DNA of 64,000 nucleotides from the NCBI GenBank assembly GCA_963798865.1, contig CAWCVZ010000004.1, positions 1 through 64,000 on the forward strand, given 5' to 3'. Each line of letters starts with the position of its first letter. Positions within the stretch are counted from its first letter, which is position 1. Under the pieces are notes generated by a model that saw nothing but the letters and a program-made list of their open reading frames with translations, did no database searches and had not been told where the DNA came from. The translations under genes were made by a program, and so were the position numbers. This document shows positions 11,619 through 20,882 of this stretch, piece by piece. This DNA comes from RBG-16-34-14 sp963798865. Its GTDB lineage: Bacteria; Bacteroidota; Ignavibacteria; Ignavibacteriales; Ignavibacteriaceae.

Positions 11619-11641
11619 CCCTCTCCTTAATAAGGAGAGGG
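11619..11641. repeat. Dispersed CT-rich palindrome, copy 1
   Basis: Perfect 10-bp arms (11619-11628 and 11632-11641) are followed by a GGGTGAGGT tail. A related copy with the same tail occurs at 12541-12573. Confidence 0.65.
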
Positions 11642-11694
11642 ATAAAGGGTGAGGTAATTAAAAATAAATATAAAATGAAAAAGGAGAAACTAAA

Positions 11695-12378
11695 ATGGCA
11701 CAAATGAAAAAGCAAGTGCTCGGAAGCGTAAGCGGCGCATTAAAAGATATAGTATTCCGCGAGCGCTATGGAAAAAACTATGCAGCAATGAGACCTGCAT
11801 CATTTAAAACCCCGGAAGACCCTGCCTCTGTCGGCAGACGCTCTAAATTCAAAATGGCTGTGGAACTCTCCAAAGCAATAAATCAGAGCGCTGAACTTAA
11901 GTCACTCTGGAAACCCGATACCCCGACAGGGCTCAGTCCTTACAACTTTATTGTAAAGACAAACTACTTCCGTGTAACTGCAGATGCGCCGGGTAACAAT
12001 GTACTGCTGGTTCCTTCAGGTGGCTTTCCTATATCAGCAGTCTCTGTAGATATAGCCGCTGCACAGGTAAAAGTAAAGCTGGAAGCGATTGGTACAAATA
12101 ACGGGATAGATCCCCTTATCGAAACGAAGCTGAGGATGTTCTCAGTTTTGTATAACTCCAATCCCTCTGTACCGGATAACCTGCCTTACTCATACATTAC
12201 ACTTGGCTCGGACGAGGTAAACACGGACTTAGGTGTCCAGCTCGATTTCACCTCACCCCTCGATGGAACCGAGCAGTATGATTACAACCAGTACCAGGAT
12301 CACAAAGTCTACTTTGTTCTCGTTACACTCAATGCAGAAGGACAGGTAGTCCACTACTCAATCACACTCAACGGTTAA
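11695..12378 (+). CDS. Conserved hypothetical protein (DUF6266-like N-terminus)
   Basis: 227 residues, no signal peptide or membrane segment. The start (MAQMKKQVLGSVSGALKDIVF) and the following RPASFKTPEDPASVGRRSKF recall a family of small Bacteroidota proteins such as DUF6266; I am not certain of the family. The rest is beta-rich, and no catalytic motif was seen. ATG 11695 has AAGGAG ten bases upstream. Base composition is more GC-rich than its neighbours. The gene is bracketed on each side by two kinds of dispersed repeat in mirrored order, so it may be a mobile or duplicated unit. Function unknown. Confidence 0.7.
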   Translation: MAQMKKQVLGSVSGALKDIVFRERYGKNYAAMRPASFKTPEDPASVGRRSKFKMAVELSKAINQSAELKSLWKPDTPTGLSPYNFIVKTNYFRVTADAPGNNVLLVPSGGFPISAVSVDIAAAQVKVKLEAIGTNNGIDPLIETKLRMFSVLYNSNPSVPDNLPYSYITLGSDEVNTDLGVQLDFTSPLDGTEQYDYNQYQDHKVYFVLVTLNAEGQVVHYSITLNG

Positions 12379-12540
12379 CCACAACCCCTCCCTTTACCAA
12401 AAGAAGCCTGCCTGCCGGAAGGCAGGGGGCAGGGGAGGGTTTAAAAGAAGTGTCATTGCGGGGGCTTTGCCCGAAGCAATCTCAATACAAAGGTATCAGA
12501 TCCTGAAAAGAAATTCAGGATGACACTCTTCATTCATCCA

Positions 12541-12564
12541 CCCTCTCCTTACCAGGGAGAGGGG
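12541..12564. repeat. Dispersed CT-rich palindrome, copy 2
   Basis: The left arm matches 11619-11628 exactly and the right arm has diverged slightly; the GGGTGAGGT tail is kept. Same orientation as copy 1. Confidence 0.6.
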
Positions 12565-12615
12565 CAGGGTGAGGTTAAACTTCTAATTACATATTTCCCC
12601 GCAAGTCAGTTCTCC

Positions 12616-12643
12616 GTCATACTGAGCGTAGTCGAAGTATGAC
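12616..12643. repeat. Dispersed 28-bp interrupted palindrome, copy 2
   Basis: Matches 11531-11558 at 27 of 28 positions and lies in the same orientation, outside the CT-rich copy. Confidence 0.7.
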
Positions 12644-12869
12644 CCCCCACCTATAGGTCATTTTGTCCCGCCTCTGGTGGAAGTGCATGTTCTTTCCTGC
12701 CTGCCGGTTTACCAGCTAAAGTTTGGCAAGGCAGGTGAACTTTTCTTGCGTCAGGAAAAGTTGTTATTAAATTTCTGGAGTTTATCACGAACCTGGAAAT
12801 GAATTTATTTATTCGGGGTTAAGAAAAATACAGCAAAGCTATTAACAGGCGGGTAGCAGAATATTAATC

Positions 12870-14114
12870 TTAATCTTTAAGAACAGCATTCTTGGCTATT
12901 ACAACAATGCCGCTTTCAGTAACAGTAAACTTCTTTTTATCCCCTTCAAGATCAAACCCTATTTCATATCCTTCAGGGACAATAACATTTTTATCAATAA
13001 TAGCGCGTCTTATCCTGGCATGCCTTCCTACGTTTGTGTTGTTCATAATTATTGAATCAGTAACATAGGAAAAGCTGTTTACCCTTACCCCCGGTCCAAG
13101 TAAAGATCGTTCAACAAGTCCTCCTGAAACTATAGTCCCGTCGCATATAAGTGAATTCAGCGTCCGCCCTACTCTTTCCCCTTCATGGGAAACTGTTTTT
13201 GCAGGAGGGAATTGTATCTGGTATGTTCTCATCGGCCACGATTGATCGTAAAAATTAAACTCTGGCGTTATGCTTATTAAATCCATGCTCGATTCAAAAT
13301 AGCTGTCAATTGTTCCGATATCTTTCCAGTAAGGTTTCATCTTCCTGTTTTCATCAAAAAATTTATATGCAATAACACTCAGCTTTGATTTAACCATATA
13401 TGGTATAATATCGTGCCCAAAATCATGAGTTTTTAATTTCTGCTGTTCCATATCAGCGAAAATATCTCTCAGAACATTTGCATTGAAAACATAAATACCC
13501 ATGTTCACAAAAGAGAAATCAGGATTGTCGGGAATAACCGGTGGATTAGGCGGTTTCTCTATAAAAGACTGCACATTATACTTCTCATCAACTCCAACAA
13601 TACCGAACCTTGGTCCTTCTTCTTTAGGAACTTCAACACACGAAATAGAAAGATCGGCTTTCATATCAATATGATATTGAAGAAGCTTAAGATAATCCAT
13701 TTTATAAATGTGGTCGCCGCTTAGAACTAAAACCCATCTGGCTTTGCGGTCGTGAGAAAAGAGATTAACATTCTGATAAATAGCATTGGAAGTTCCGAGA
13801 TACCAGTCATTATTCATTTTTCTCTGGGGAGGAACGGAATATATAAACTCGCCTAATTCAGGATTAAAAATACTCCATGCTTCAAGCACATGCTGATTAA
13901 GTGAATCGGATTTATACTGCACAAGAACATATATACGTCTTAAACCTGAATTGAGACAATTAGATAAAGCGAAATCAATAATGCGGTACTTGCCCCCGAA
14001 TGGAACTGCAGGTTTACTCCGGAAAGCAGTAAGTGGATATAATCTTTCTCCCTGTCCGCCAGCTAAAAGCATAGTAATTGTTTCTCTGAGAATTGATGAG
14101 CCGGGAAAAATCAT
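12870..14114 (-). CDS. glgC: Glucose-1-phosphate adenylyltransferase
   Basis: 414 residues, full length for the family. Makes ADP-glucose from ATP and glucose-1-phosphate for glycogen synthesis in the cytoplasm. The N-terminus has the nucleotidyl-transferase signature MLLAGGQGERLYPLT, then KPAVPFGGKYRIIDFALSN. The glucose-1-phosphate site is seen in SFIEKPPNPP, and WKDIGTIDSYF is typical. The C-terminal part has left-handed beta-helix hexapeptides (VRVNSFSYVTDSIIMNNTNVG). It is a single minus-strand gene, divergent from the M1 peptidase gene, with no other glycogen genes nearby. Confidence 0.93.
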   Translation of the reverse strand: MIFPGSSILRETITMLLAGGQGERLYPLTAFRSKPAVPFGGKYRIIDFALSNCLNSGLRRIYVLVQYKSDSLNQHVLEAWSIFNPELGEFIYSVPPQRKMNNDWYLGTSNAIYQNVNLFSHDRKARWVLVLSGDHIYKMDYLKLLQYHIDMKADLSISCVEVPKEEGPRFGIVGVDEKYNVQSFIEKPPNPPVIPDNPDFSFVNMGIYVFNANVLRDIFADMEQQKLKTHDFGHDIIPYMVKSKLSVIAYKFFDENRKMKPYWKDIGTIDSYFESSMDLISITPEFNFYDQSWPMRTYQIQFPPAKTVSHEGERVGRTLNSLICDGTIVSGGLVERSLLGPGVRVNSFSYVTDSIIMNNTNVGRHARIRRAIIDKNVIVPEGYEIGFDLEGDKKKFTVTESGIVVIAKNAVLKD

Positions 14115-14238
14115 AAAGCTTTCCTTTTCTTTATTGTTAATAATATATTGAAATATGATTTGATTGGCAATCCTGCAAGTTGTTAATTTATAATAAAGAT
14201 TACTTTATTTGTTTTAACGAACATTAAACTCATAACTT

Positions 14239-15960
14239 ATGACAAGGAAAACAAAAACCGGGTTTATTTCTTTATCTGCTTTTACAATTTTCTTTTTGGT
14301 TGGATGGCAGTTTGGTATTTCTCCTTTAAGAAATTCTCTTGAGACTGCTTCCGGCAGGATTAAGCTTGTTAAACAGCAATTATTAGGATTACCACTTATA
14401 GAGCAGCCGCAGGGTTATATTTCTGAAAACCAGTATGGTCTGGATATTCTTCACTATGAGTTAAGATTTGATCTTTATCCCGAAAAGAAATTACTGGTAG
14501 GTAAAGCAAAGATAAAAGGCACGTTTAAGGATTCAAACCTCTCTGAGATTGACTTGAACTTATACGATAATATGAAAATAAATTTTCTGTCTCTGAATGA
14601 TGAGACAGTTCCTTATATTCATAAAGGGACAAGGTTATCTATTCCATATACTAAAAGTGATGGTGATACTTTTTCAATTGAAATACATTACGAAGGAACA
14701 CCAAAGAGAGCAGGGCTTTCATCTTTTGTATTCGGTGAAATAAACGGAAGATCAGCAGTTTACAATTTAAGTGAACCTACATTCTCATCTACATGGTATC
14801 CCTGTAATGATCTTCCCGATGATAAAGCTCTTGCAGATATTTATATTACAAATGATTCTGTTTATACCTCGGTATCGAATGGAGCTTTGGTTAATGAAGA
14901 AATTACCGGCGGGAGAAAAACCTTCCATTGGAAAATCCTTTATCCCATCTCCACATATCTTATATGTCTGTATTCTTCGGTATACGTAAGCTTCACGGAT
15001 TATTATCATTCAGATATGTCCGGTGACTCATTACCTCTTGAATACTTTCTGTTCCCGGAGCATTTGGAGAATGGTAAGAAAGATTTTGAGGAGCACCCGA
15101 AGATGATGAAGTTCTTTTCTGATACCTTTGGCGAGTATCCTTTTATGAAAGAGAAGTATGGAGTTGCTGAATTTCTCTGGCAGCTTGGTGCAATGGAACA
15201 CCAGACAATTACCGGGATTGGTTCAAACTTTGTATCCGGCAGGAGATTTTTTACAGATATTTATGTTCACGAACTTGCACATCATTGGTTTGGTGATGCA
15301 GTTGGACCTAAGACCTGGAAAGATATATGGTTAAATGAAGGTTTCGCAACCTATTGTGAGGCTCTGTATGACGAAAACAAAGCCGGACCTAATGCATTAA
15401 GATCAACGATGCTTTCAAAGTATAGTGATAACTTTTCCGGTAAGTTGTACGATCCCGGTGATGACCTGTTTAGTAAAACTGTTTACGATAAAGGAGCCTG
15501 GGTTCTTCATATGCTCCGCTGGGAGGTTGGGGATTCCACTTTCTTTAAGATATTAAGGAATTATTTTGAAATGTATAAATATAAATCTGCCTCGACTGAT
15601 GACTTTAAGAATATTTGTGAAGATGTATCCGGTAAAAACCTAACACGGTTTTTTGATCAATGGGTTTATACGGGGGATGACCAGATAAAGCTGAATATTA
15701 ACTGGAAGATTGAATCAGAGCAGAATAATGTTATTACTATCCGTCTTGACTTCAGTCAGCTGCAGGAAAAGTATAAAGAATATCATTTCCCCGTTGAATT
15801 ACAGTTTGCAGATAACAATAATAGGAAGGAAAGTGTCAGATTCTATATTGATAAGACAGAAACAACATTTTATCAAAAGCTTAAGTTTATCCCGCAATCT
15901 ATAATTGCCGATCCTGATAACTGGCTGCTTGCTGATATAAAAGTGAATGGAAATAAATAA
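14239..15960 (+). CDS. M1-family zinc aminopeptidase
   Basis: 573 residues. An N-terminal hydrophobic segment (FISLSAFTIFFLVGWQFG) suggests a signal anchor, so the enzyme is probably outside the inner membrane. The gluzincin site HELAHHW is at residues 344-350, with the third zinc ligand in NEGFATYCEAL about 18 residues later. The exopeptidase signature is GAMEH (317-321) instead of the usual GAMEN, which may affect recognition of the free N-terminus. It is shorter than ERAP/PepN enzymes and lacks their large C-terminal domain. It is the first of three same-strand genes, with a 53-base gap to the lpxH-like gene. Confidence 0.88.
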   Translation: MTRKTKTGFISLSAFTIFFLVGWQFGISPLRNSLETASGRIKLVKQQLLGLPLIEQPQGYISENQYGLDILHYELRFDLYPEKKLLVGKAKIKGTFKDSNLSEIDLNLYDNMKINFLSLNDETVPYIHKGTRLSIPYTKSDGDTFSIEIHYEGTPKRAGLSSFVFGEINGRSAVYNLSEPTFSSTWYPCNDLPDDKALADIYITNDSVYTSVSNGALVNEEITGGRKTFHWKILYPISTYLICLYSSVYVSFTDYYHSDMSGDSLPLEYFLFPEHLENGKKDFEEHPKMMKFFSDTFGEYPFMKEKYGVAEFLWQLGAMEHQTITGIGSNFVSGRRFFTDIYVHELAHHWFGDAVGPKTWKDIWLNEGFATYCEALYDENKAGPNALRSTMLSKYSDNFSGKLYDPGDDLFSKTVYDKGAWVLHMLRWEVGDSTFFKILRNYFEMYKYKSASTDDFKNICEDVSGKNLTRFFDQWVYTGDDQIKLNINWKIESEQNNVITIRLDFSQLQEKYKEYHFPVELQFADNNNRKESVRFYIDKTETTFYQKLKFIPQSIIADPDNWLLADIKVNGNK

Positions 15961-16013
15961 GGTTTTCATTTATAGATCTATTCTTAAATTGTATAGCAAA
16001 AATTAAATGAATT

Positions 16014-16739
16014 GTGAATAATACTTACCTGTTTATCTCTGATATTCATCTCGGACTAAAAAGTAAGGAAGAGGAGAAACAAAAAGAAGATTTGCTTGTT
16101 AAATTCCTTCGTTTTGCAAAGGACAATTGCACTGAACTTTTTATCCTCGGTGATTTATTTGATTATTGGTTTGAGTACAAGAGAGTTTATCAGAAAGGAT
16201 TTTACAGAACTCTTGCTGCTTTAAAGGATATTACTGAAAACAATGTAATTGTACATTACATTATAGGCAATCATGATTTTATGCATCGTGATTTTTTTGA
16301 GAAGGAGATAGGTGCTAAATTATACAAGGATGATATTAGCACTGTATTAAATGATTCGAAGTTTTATCTTGCGCATGGAGATGGTCTTGTAAAAAATGAT
16401 CTTGGCTATAAGATTCTGAAAAAAATATTAAGAAATAAATTCATTCAGAGACTTTATTCGTTGGTTCATCCCGATCTCGGGATAGCTCTTGCAAGCCACA
16501 CAAGTAAATCGAGCAGGGATTATACTTCAAAGAAAGATTATGGGGAGGAAGACGGTTTATTTTTATTTGCGAAAGAAAAGATAGATGAAGGTTTTGATTA
16601 TGTCTTACTTGGTCATTTTCACAAAAGGCGTTTCAAAGAATATAAAAAAGGCTTTTATATAAATCTTGGTTCATGGTTAGATGCTCCTTGTTATGGTATT
16701 TATAAAAATAATAAGTTTGAAATAATCGAGTGGAATTAA
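16014..16739 (+). CDS. lpxH: UDP-2,3-diacylglucosamine hydrolase-like metallophosphoesterase
   Basis: 241 residues. It has the calcineurin-like phosphoesterase motifs in order: SDIHLG, GDLFDYW, GNHD, AHGDG and GHFH, binding two metals. The size and the FDYWFEY segment fit the LpxH branch, which removes UMP from UDP-diacylglucosamine in lipid A synthesis; other LpxH-like phosphatases remain possible. The start is GTG 16014, because the nearby ATG is in a different frame and stops at once. The stop codon abuts the ATG of the PBP1A gene, so the two are probably co-transcribed. Confidence 0.8.
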   Translation: MNNTYLFISDIHLGLKSKEEEKQKEDLLVKFLRFAKDNCTELFILGDLFDYWFEYKRVYQKGFYRTLAALKDITENNVIVHYIIGNHDFMHRDFFEKEIGAKLYKDDISTVLNDSKFYLAHGDGLVKNDLGYKILKKILRNKFIQRLYSLVHPDLGIALASHTSKSSRDYTSKKDYGEEDGLFLFAKEKIDEGFDYVLLGHFHKRRFKEYKKGFYINLGSWLDAPCYGIYKNNKFEIIEWN

Positions 16740-19025
16740 ATGGCTAAAAGAAAAAATTCTGATAATGATCTTAAAAAATATTTTAATGATCCTGAATACA
16801 GGAACAAAAAGCGTTATTCCGGATTCCTTAAGGAAAAAAAACCACGGCTTATTATTCTGTCAATAATAACTGTTCTTTTTTTAGCCCTTGTTATTTATGT
16901 TATAAGCGGGCTGCCGTCTCTTGAGCAGTTAGAAAACCCGAGTCCGCAGCTTGCAAGCAAAGTTTATACAGCAGATGGTGAATTGCTTGGGCAGTTCTAT
17001 ATTGAAAACAGGATTGAAACTGATATTGATAGCCTCCCTCCATTATCTCATTGATGCCTTAATAGCAACTGAAGATAGAAAGTTTTATGATCATTGGGGT
17101 GTTGATCTCTCCCGGTTCTTTTAAAGCAATGGTTAAGAATATCTTTACATTTTCAAGGGAAGGGGCAAGTACTATAACACAACAGCTTGCTAAAAATCTT
17201 TATGAACTGAAATCTTCAGATGAAAATATTTTTGATACTGGTATAAGAAAAATAAGAGAATGGATAACTGCAGTTCAGATTGAAAAAAATTACACCAAGA
17301 GAGAGATTCTTGAATTATATCTGAACGTTTCCTATTTCGGAAGAAGCGCTTATGGTATTGAATCTGCTTCGAAAGTTTACTTCAATAAAAAGGCAATTGA
17401 TCTTACGGTTCCCGAGGCGGCACTGTTTGTTGCATTGCTTAAGTCTCCGGTAATTTATGATCCGATCCGGCGGGTGGAAAATGCCGTGAACCGCAGGAAC
17501 CTTGTTATGTATAATATGCTGGTTATGGATAAGCTGAGCAAAAGCGATTACGAAAAATATAAATCTCAGCCTATCAGTCTTGCTTCTGAAAGGATTGGTG
17601 GATCTGTTACAGAAGCTCCGCATTTTATGGAATACATAAGACAGAAACTGACTCCGATTGCGGACAAATACGGATTTGATCTTTACAGGGACGGTATAAA
17701 TATATATACCACACTTGATTTAAGAATGCAGAAGATAGCCAACCAGATGGTTGCAAAACATTTACAGGATTACCAGGTGCTGTTCGATAAAAACTGGAGC
17801 TGGAAAAAAAATCAGGATGTTCTTTCTGCTCTGATAGATAAAGCAATTAAAAGTAATCCGTTATACAGAACTGCTTCTGATAAAGAAGAAAAAGCTAAGA
17901 TATATAACCAGCTTAAAGTGGATCAGGCTTTTATTGATTCAGTAAAGAAAATTGAGACCACTGTTCAGGCAGGTTTTGTTGTAATAGATCCGGCAACCGG
18001 TTTTATTAAGGCAATGGTAGGAGGTGAGAATCAATACTTTGGCAGAGGATTAAATCATGTAACTGGAATAAAAAGGCAGCCGGGTTCTTCTTTCAAAGCG
18101 ATTGTTTACACTGTTGCAGTAGATAACGGTTATTCGCCTGCCTATACTTTGCTTAATCAAAAGTTTAATTACAAGGGATGGTCACCGGAAAATTCTGATC
18201 GGGAATACAGCGGTTATATGACTTTACGTGAGGCTCTTGCCAATTCTGTTAACGTTATTGCAGGCAGAATGACAATTAGTGAAATTGCGCCGCCTACCCA
18301 GGTGGTTAAGTATGCTCACAAAATGGGAATTACTTCCGAGCTGAATGCATATCCCTCTTTAGCTCTTGGCACTTCCGAAGTTAGTCCTCTTGAACTTACA
18401 TCTGCATTTGGAACTATTGCAAACAAAGGTGTTCATGTTGAACCGATTTCTATTACAAGGATTGAAGACAGGAATGGAATTCTGATAACTGAGTTTGCCC
18501 CTGAATATACCGAAGCTATTTCTCCTCAGACTGCTGCGGTTGTAACAGAGCATGCTTCAGGATGTTGTTAATTATGGAACAGGTGCCGGAGTAAGAAAAT
18601 ATTTTCTGTATCCTGCTGCCGGAAAAACAGGAACTACACAGGATTTTTCAGATGCTTGGTTTGTAGGGTTTACTCCTGGTCTTGTTGGCGGAGTTTGGGT
18701 TGGTTTTGATGACCATAGAGTTAAATTTACTAACTGGTATGGACAGGGAGCGAGAGCTGCTTTACCAATTTGGGCAATGTTTATGGAAGCAACTTATAAA
18801 GAATTAAACTTACCGGTGGAATATTTCACTATTCCGGAAGGTGTTGATACAGTTAAGTTTTGTAAAGAAACTATGAACCTTGGTGATACACGGCTGGCAA
18901 CAGAAAATTGTCCGGAGGTTGTTACAGATATTGTTTTAAGTAAAAATCTTCCTCTAAAATGTGAAATTCATACAGAGGGAGCTAAAATAAAACGCGAAGA
19001 TAGAAAAGGGGATTCAGGGTGGTAG
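16740..19025 (+). CDS. Class A penicillin-binding protein 1A (three frame breaks)
   Basis: Bifunctional peptidoglycan glycosyltransferase/transpeptidase. A cytoplasmic tail and one membrane helix (about residues 38-58) lead to the GT51 domain (ATEDRKFYDHWGVD, STITQQLAKNLYEL). The transpeptidase domain has SSFK (active Ser), SVN and KTGTT. The frame shifts at about 17040, 17115 (an extra T in a T run) and 18555 (GAGCATGC for GAGATGC). All three are single extra bases and the total stays a multiple of three, so about 760 residues would be made. Every catalytic motif is intact. Because this enzyme is usually important for growth, sequencing error is more likely than decay. Confidence 0.88.
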
Positions 19026-19109
19026 AGATGAATGCAGAATGTAGAATGTAGAAGAAAGAAATATTAAATTTAATTCTAAATTCTAAATTTTGAATTCTAA
19101 ATTTAAAAA

Positions 19110-19193
19110 GCCCGGATGGTGAAATTGGCAGACACGCTAGCTTCAGGAGCTAGTTGGCGCAAGCCAGTGCAGGTTCAAGTCCTGTTCCGGGCA
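19110..19193 (+). tRNA. tRNA-Leu (anticodon CAG)
   Basis: 84-nt class II tRNA. Acceptor strands GCCCGGA and TCCGGGC pair, with discriminator A at 19193. The anticodon arm CTAGC-TTCAGGA-GCTAG gives CAG, reading CUG. A long variable arm and the T arm GGTTCAAGTCC are present. CCA is not fully encoded (CA follows). The hpnC start codon lies only seven bases downstream. Confidence 0.95.
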
Positions 19194-19200
19194 CAAGAAA

Positions 19201-20043
19201 ATGTCTGAAAAAGAATTCTACAATAAAGCTATTTCCTTCGCAAAAGCTCACTACGAAAATTTTCCTGTAATTTCTTTTCTTATTCCTAAATATTTGCAGA
19301 AACATATTGCAGTAATTTACTGGTTTGCAAGAACCGCAGATGATATTGCCGATGAGGAAAATCTTACGGAAGAAGAAAGACTAAAGCAACTTAATGAATT
19401 TGAAAATAATTTTACTACTGCATTAAACGGAAAACCAAAAAATGAGTTTGAAGCAGCTTTGGCTGCTTCAATTAAAGAAAAAAATCTTACAGTTTCTCTA
19501 TTTTATAATCTGCTTAAAGCATTTAAACAGGATGTTGAAAAAAAGCGATATGAAAATTTTGATGAAGTCCTTGATTACTGTAAACATTCTGCAAATCCTG
19601 TTGGAAGATTGATACTTGAACTTTATAATTTCAGAGAAGAGCAACCATTTGAACTTTCCGATAAAGTATGTACCGCTCTTCAGCTAACCAATTTTTACCA
19701 GGATTTACAGGTAGATTTCCAAAAAGGAAGAATTTATCTTCCTGAAGATGAGATGCAGAAATTTGGTGTGGCTGAAAAATCATTTGAGTTAAAAGAAAAT
19801 AGTCTTAATTTACAACGGTTATTAAGGCATAATATTGGACGTACGGAATTGATCTTTAATGAAGGTAAAGGTTTGTTAAAGTTCTTAAAAGGAAGATTGA
19901 AACTTGAGATTGGCTGGACGATACTAGGCGGTGAGGCAATCTTAAAGAAAATTAAAAAGTTGAATTACAATACAATTAACGTTCGTCCTAAACTTAATAA
20001 GACTGATTATTTTTTATTGGCAGTTAAAGCAATGTTTTTATGA
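19201..20043 (+). CDS. hpnC: Squalene synthase HpnC-like
   Basis: 280 residues, usual length. A trans-isoprenyl diphosphate synthase-type fold with the first Asp-rich motif RTADDIADE and the second NFYQDLQVDFQKGRIYLPED. In the HpnCDE route HpnC converts presqualene diphosphate to hydroxysqualene. Assignment to HpnC rather than HpnD rests on the N-terminal AISFAKAHYENFPV pattern and on gene order. ATG 19201 has no obvious ribosome binding site because the tRNA-Leu gene ends seven bases before it. The stop overlaps the hpnD start (ATGA). Confidence 0.88.
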   Translation: MSEKEFYNKAISFAKAHYENFPVISFLIPKYLQKHIAVIYWFARTADDIADEENLTEEERLKQLNEFENNFTTALNGKPKNEFEAALAASIKEKNLTVSLFYNLLKAFKQDVEKKRYENFDEVLDYCKHSANPVGRLILELYNFREEQPFELSDKVCTALQLTNFYQDLQVDFQKGRIYLPEDEMQKFGVAEKSFELKENSLNLQRLLRHNIGRTELIFNEGKGLLKFLKGRLKLEIGWTILGGEAILKKIKKLNYNTINVRPKLNKTDYFLLAVKAMFL

Positions 20044-20882
20044 TGGATGCAGCAAAAGATATAGCAAAAACTAGTAGGAGCAGTTTTTATTACGCTTTTA
20101 ATCTTCTGCCTGAAGAAAAAAGAGATGCAATGAATACTGTTTATGCTTTTTGCAGAAAAACCGATGATATTGTTGATGATGGAAATGAACCTGATGAATT
20201 GAAGTATGAGAAACTCCACAAATGGCGCGTTGAACTTGAAAAAGCTTTTAATGGGTTTTCAGACTATACCCTTCTTAACAAACTCGGCAGAACAATTCAT
20301 AAATTCAACATTCCTTATGAACCTTTCTTTGAACTCCTCAAAGGAATGGAGATGGATCTTCAGAATAAAAGATATCTTACTTTTGATGATCTCAGATTGT
20401 ATTGCTACAGGGTTGCATCAACAGTAGGATTAATGTGTATAGAAATTTTTGGCTACAAGCACAAATCCGCAAAAGAGTTTGCAGTTAATTTGGGGATTGC
20501 ATTACAGCTTACAAATATTCTGCGTGATATTAAAAAGGATTCTTTGAAGGGTAGAATTTATTTACCACAGGAGGATCTACAAAGATTTTCTTATGGAGAA
20601 GAAGATATCTTTAAGCAGAATTACAATGAGAGATTTATCAGCTTAATGAAATATGAAGTTGAGAGAGCTGAAAAATATTTTGTGAATGCAACAGAAAATC
20701 TGAATCTGGATGATAAGAAAGCAATGTTTGCTGCAAGAGCTATGCAGCATATTTATAAAAGGCTTCTAGAAAAAATAACTGAAGCTGAATATAATATTTA
20801 CAAAAAGAATATCAGGGTAAGCTCTTTTGAAAAAGTTGGTATCTCGCTTGGGGTCTGGGCAAAGTACCGTTTAGTTTACTAA
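20040..20882 (+). CDS. hpnD: Presqualene diphosphate synthase HpnD
   Basis: 280 residues. Joins two farnesyl diphosphates to presqualene diphosphate. Motifs: SRSSFYYAFNLLP, FCRKTDDIVDD (first Asp-rich motif) and NILRDIKKDSLKGRIYLP (second). It overlaps hpnC by four bases, and its stop shares one base with the hpnE start, so translation of the three genes is probably coupled. The product supplies squalene for hopanoids or other triterpenes; no squalene-hopene cyclase is in the window. Confidence 0.9.
   Translation: MMDAAKDIAKTSRSSFYYAFNLLPEEKRDAMNTVYAFCRKTDDIVDDGNEPDELKYEKLHKWRVELEKAFNGFSDYTLLNKLGRTIHKFNIPYEPFFELLKGMEMDLQNKRYLTFDDLRLYCYRVASTVGLMCIEIFGYKHKSAKEFAVNLGIALQLTNILRDIKKDSLKGRIYLPQEDLQRFSYGEEDIFKQNYNERFISLMKYEVERAEKYFVNATENLNLDDKKAMFAARAMQHIYKRLLEKITEAEYNIYKKNIRVSSFEKVGISLGVWAKYRLVY

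Larger units (their letters stand above)
11107..11694. other. Divergent intergenic region with repeats
   Basis: This 588-base spacer separates the minus-strand sigma-like gene from the plus-strand gene at 11695. It holds an inverted pair TTTTGCC/GGCAAAA (11160-11166 and 11190-11196), the 11-bp direct repeats at 11373-11427, a 28-bp interrupted palindrome and a CT-rich hairpin. No convincing coding sequence was found; a minus-strand 82-codon frame at 11467-11715 spans these repeats and looks spurious. Confidence 0.6.
12379..12869. other. Intergenic region made largely of dispersed palindromic repeats
   Basis: A 491-base spacer between a plus-strand and a minus-strand gene. It contains a CTGCCTGCCGGAAGGCAGG palindrome (about 12408-12426), the CT-rich palindrome copy 2, the 28-bp palindrome copy 2, and further CCGCC/GGCGG and CCTGCCTGCCGG pieces near 12670-12740. 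No reading frame was credible. Similar palindromes recur near 48.4 kb and inside attC sites beyond 52 kb. Confidence 0.65.

Noticed and set aside
12379..12869. Considered as a small-RNA gene because of its strong hairpins
   Set aside because: The hairpins are copies of dispersed palindromes seen elsewhere in the window, and no promoter-terminator pair frames them.
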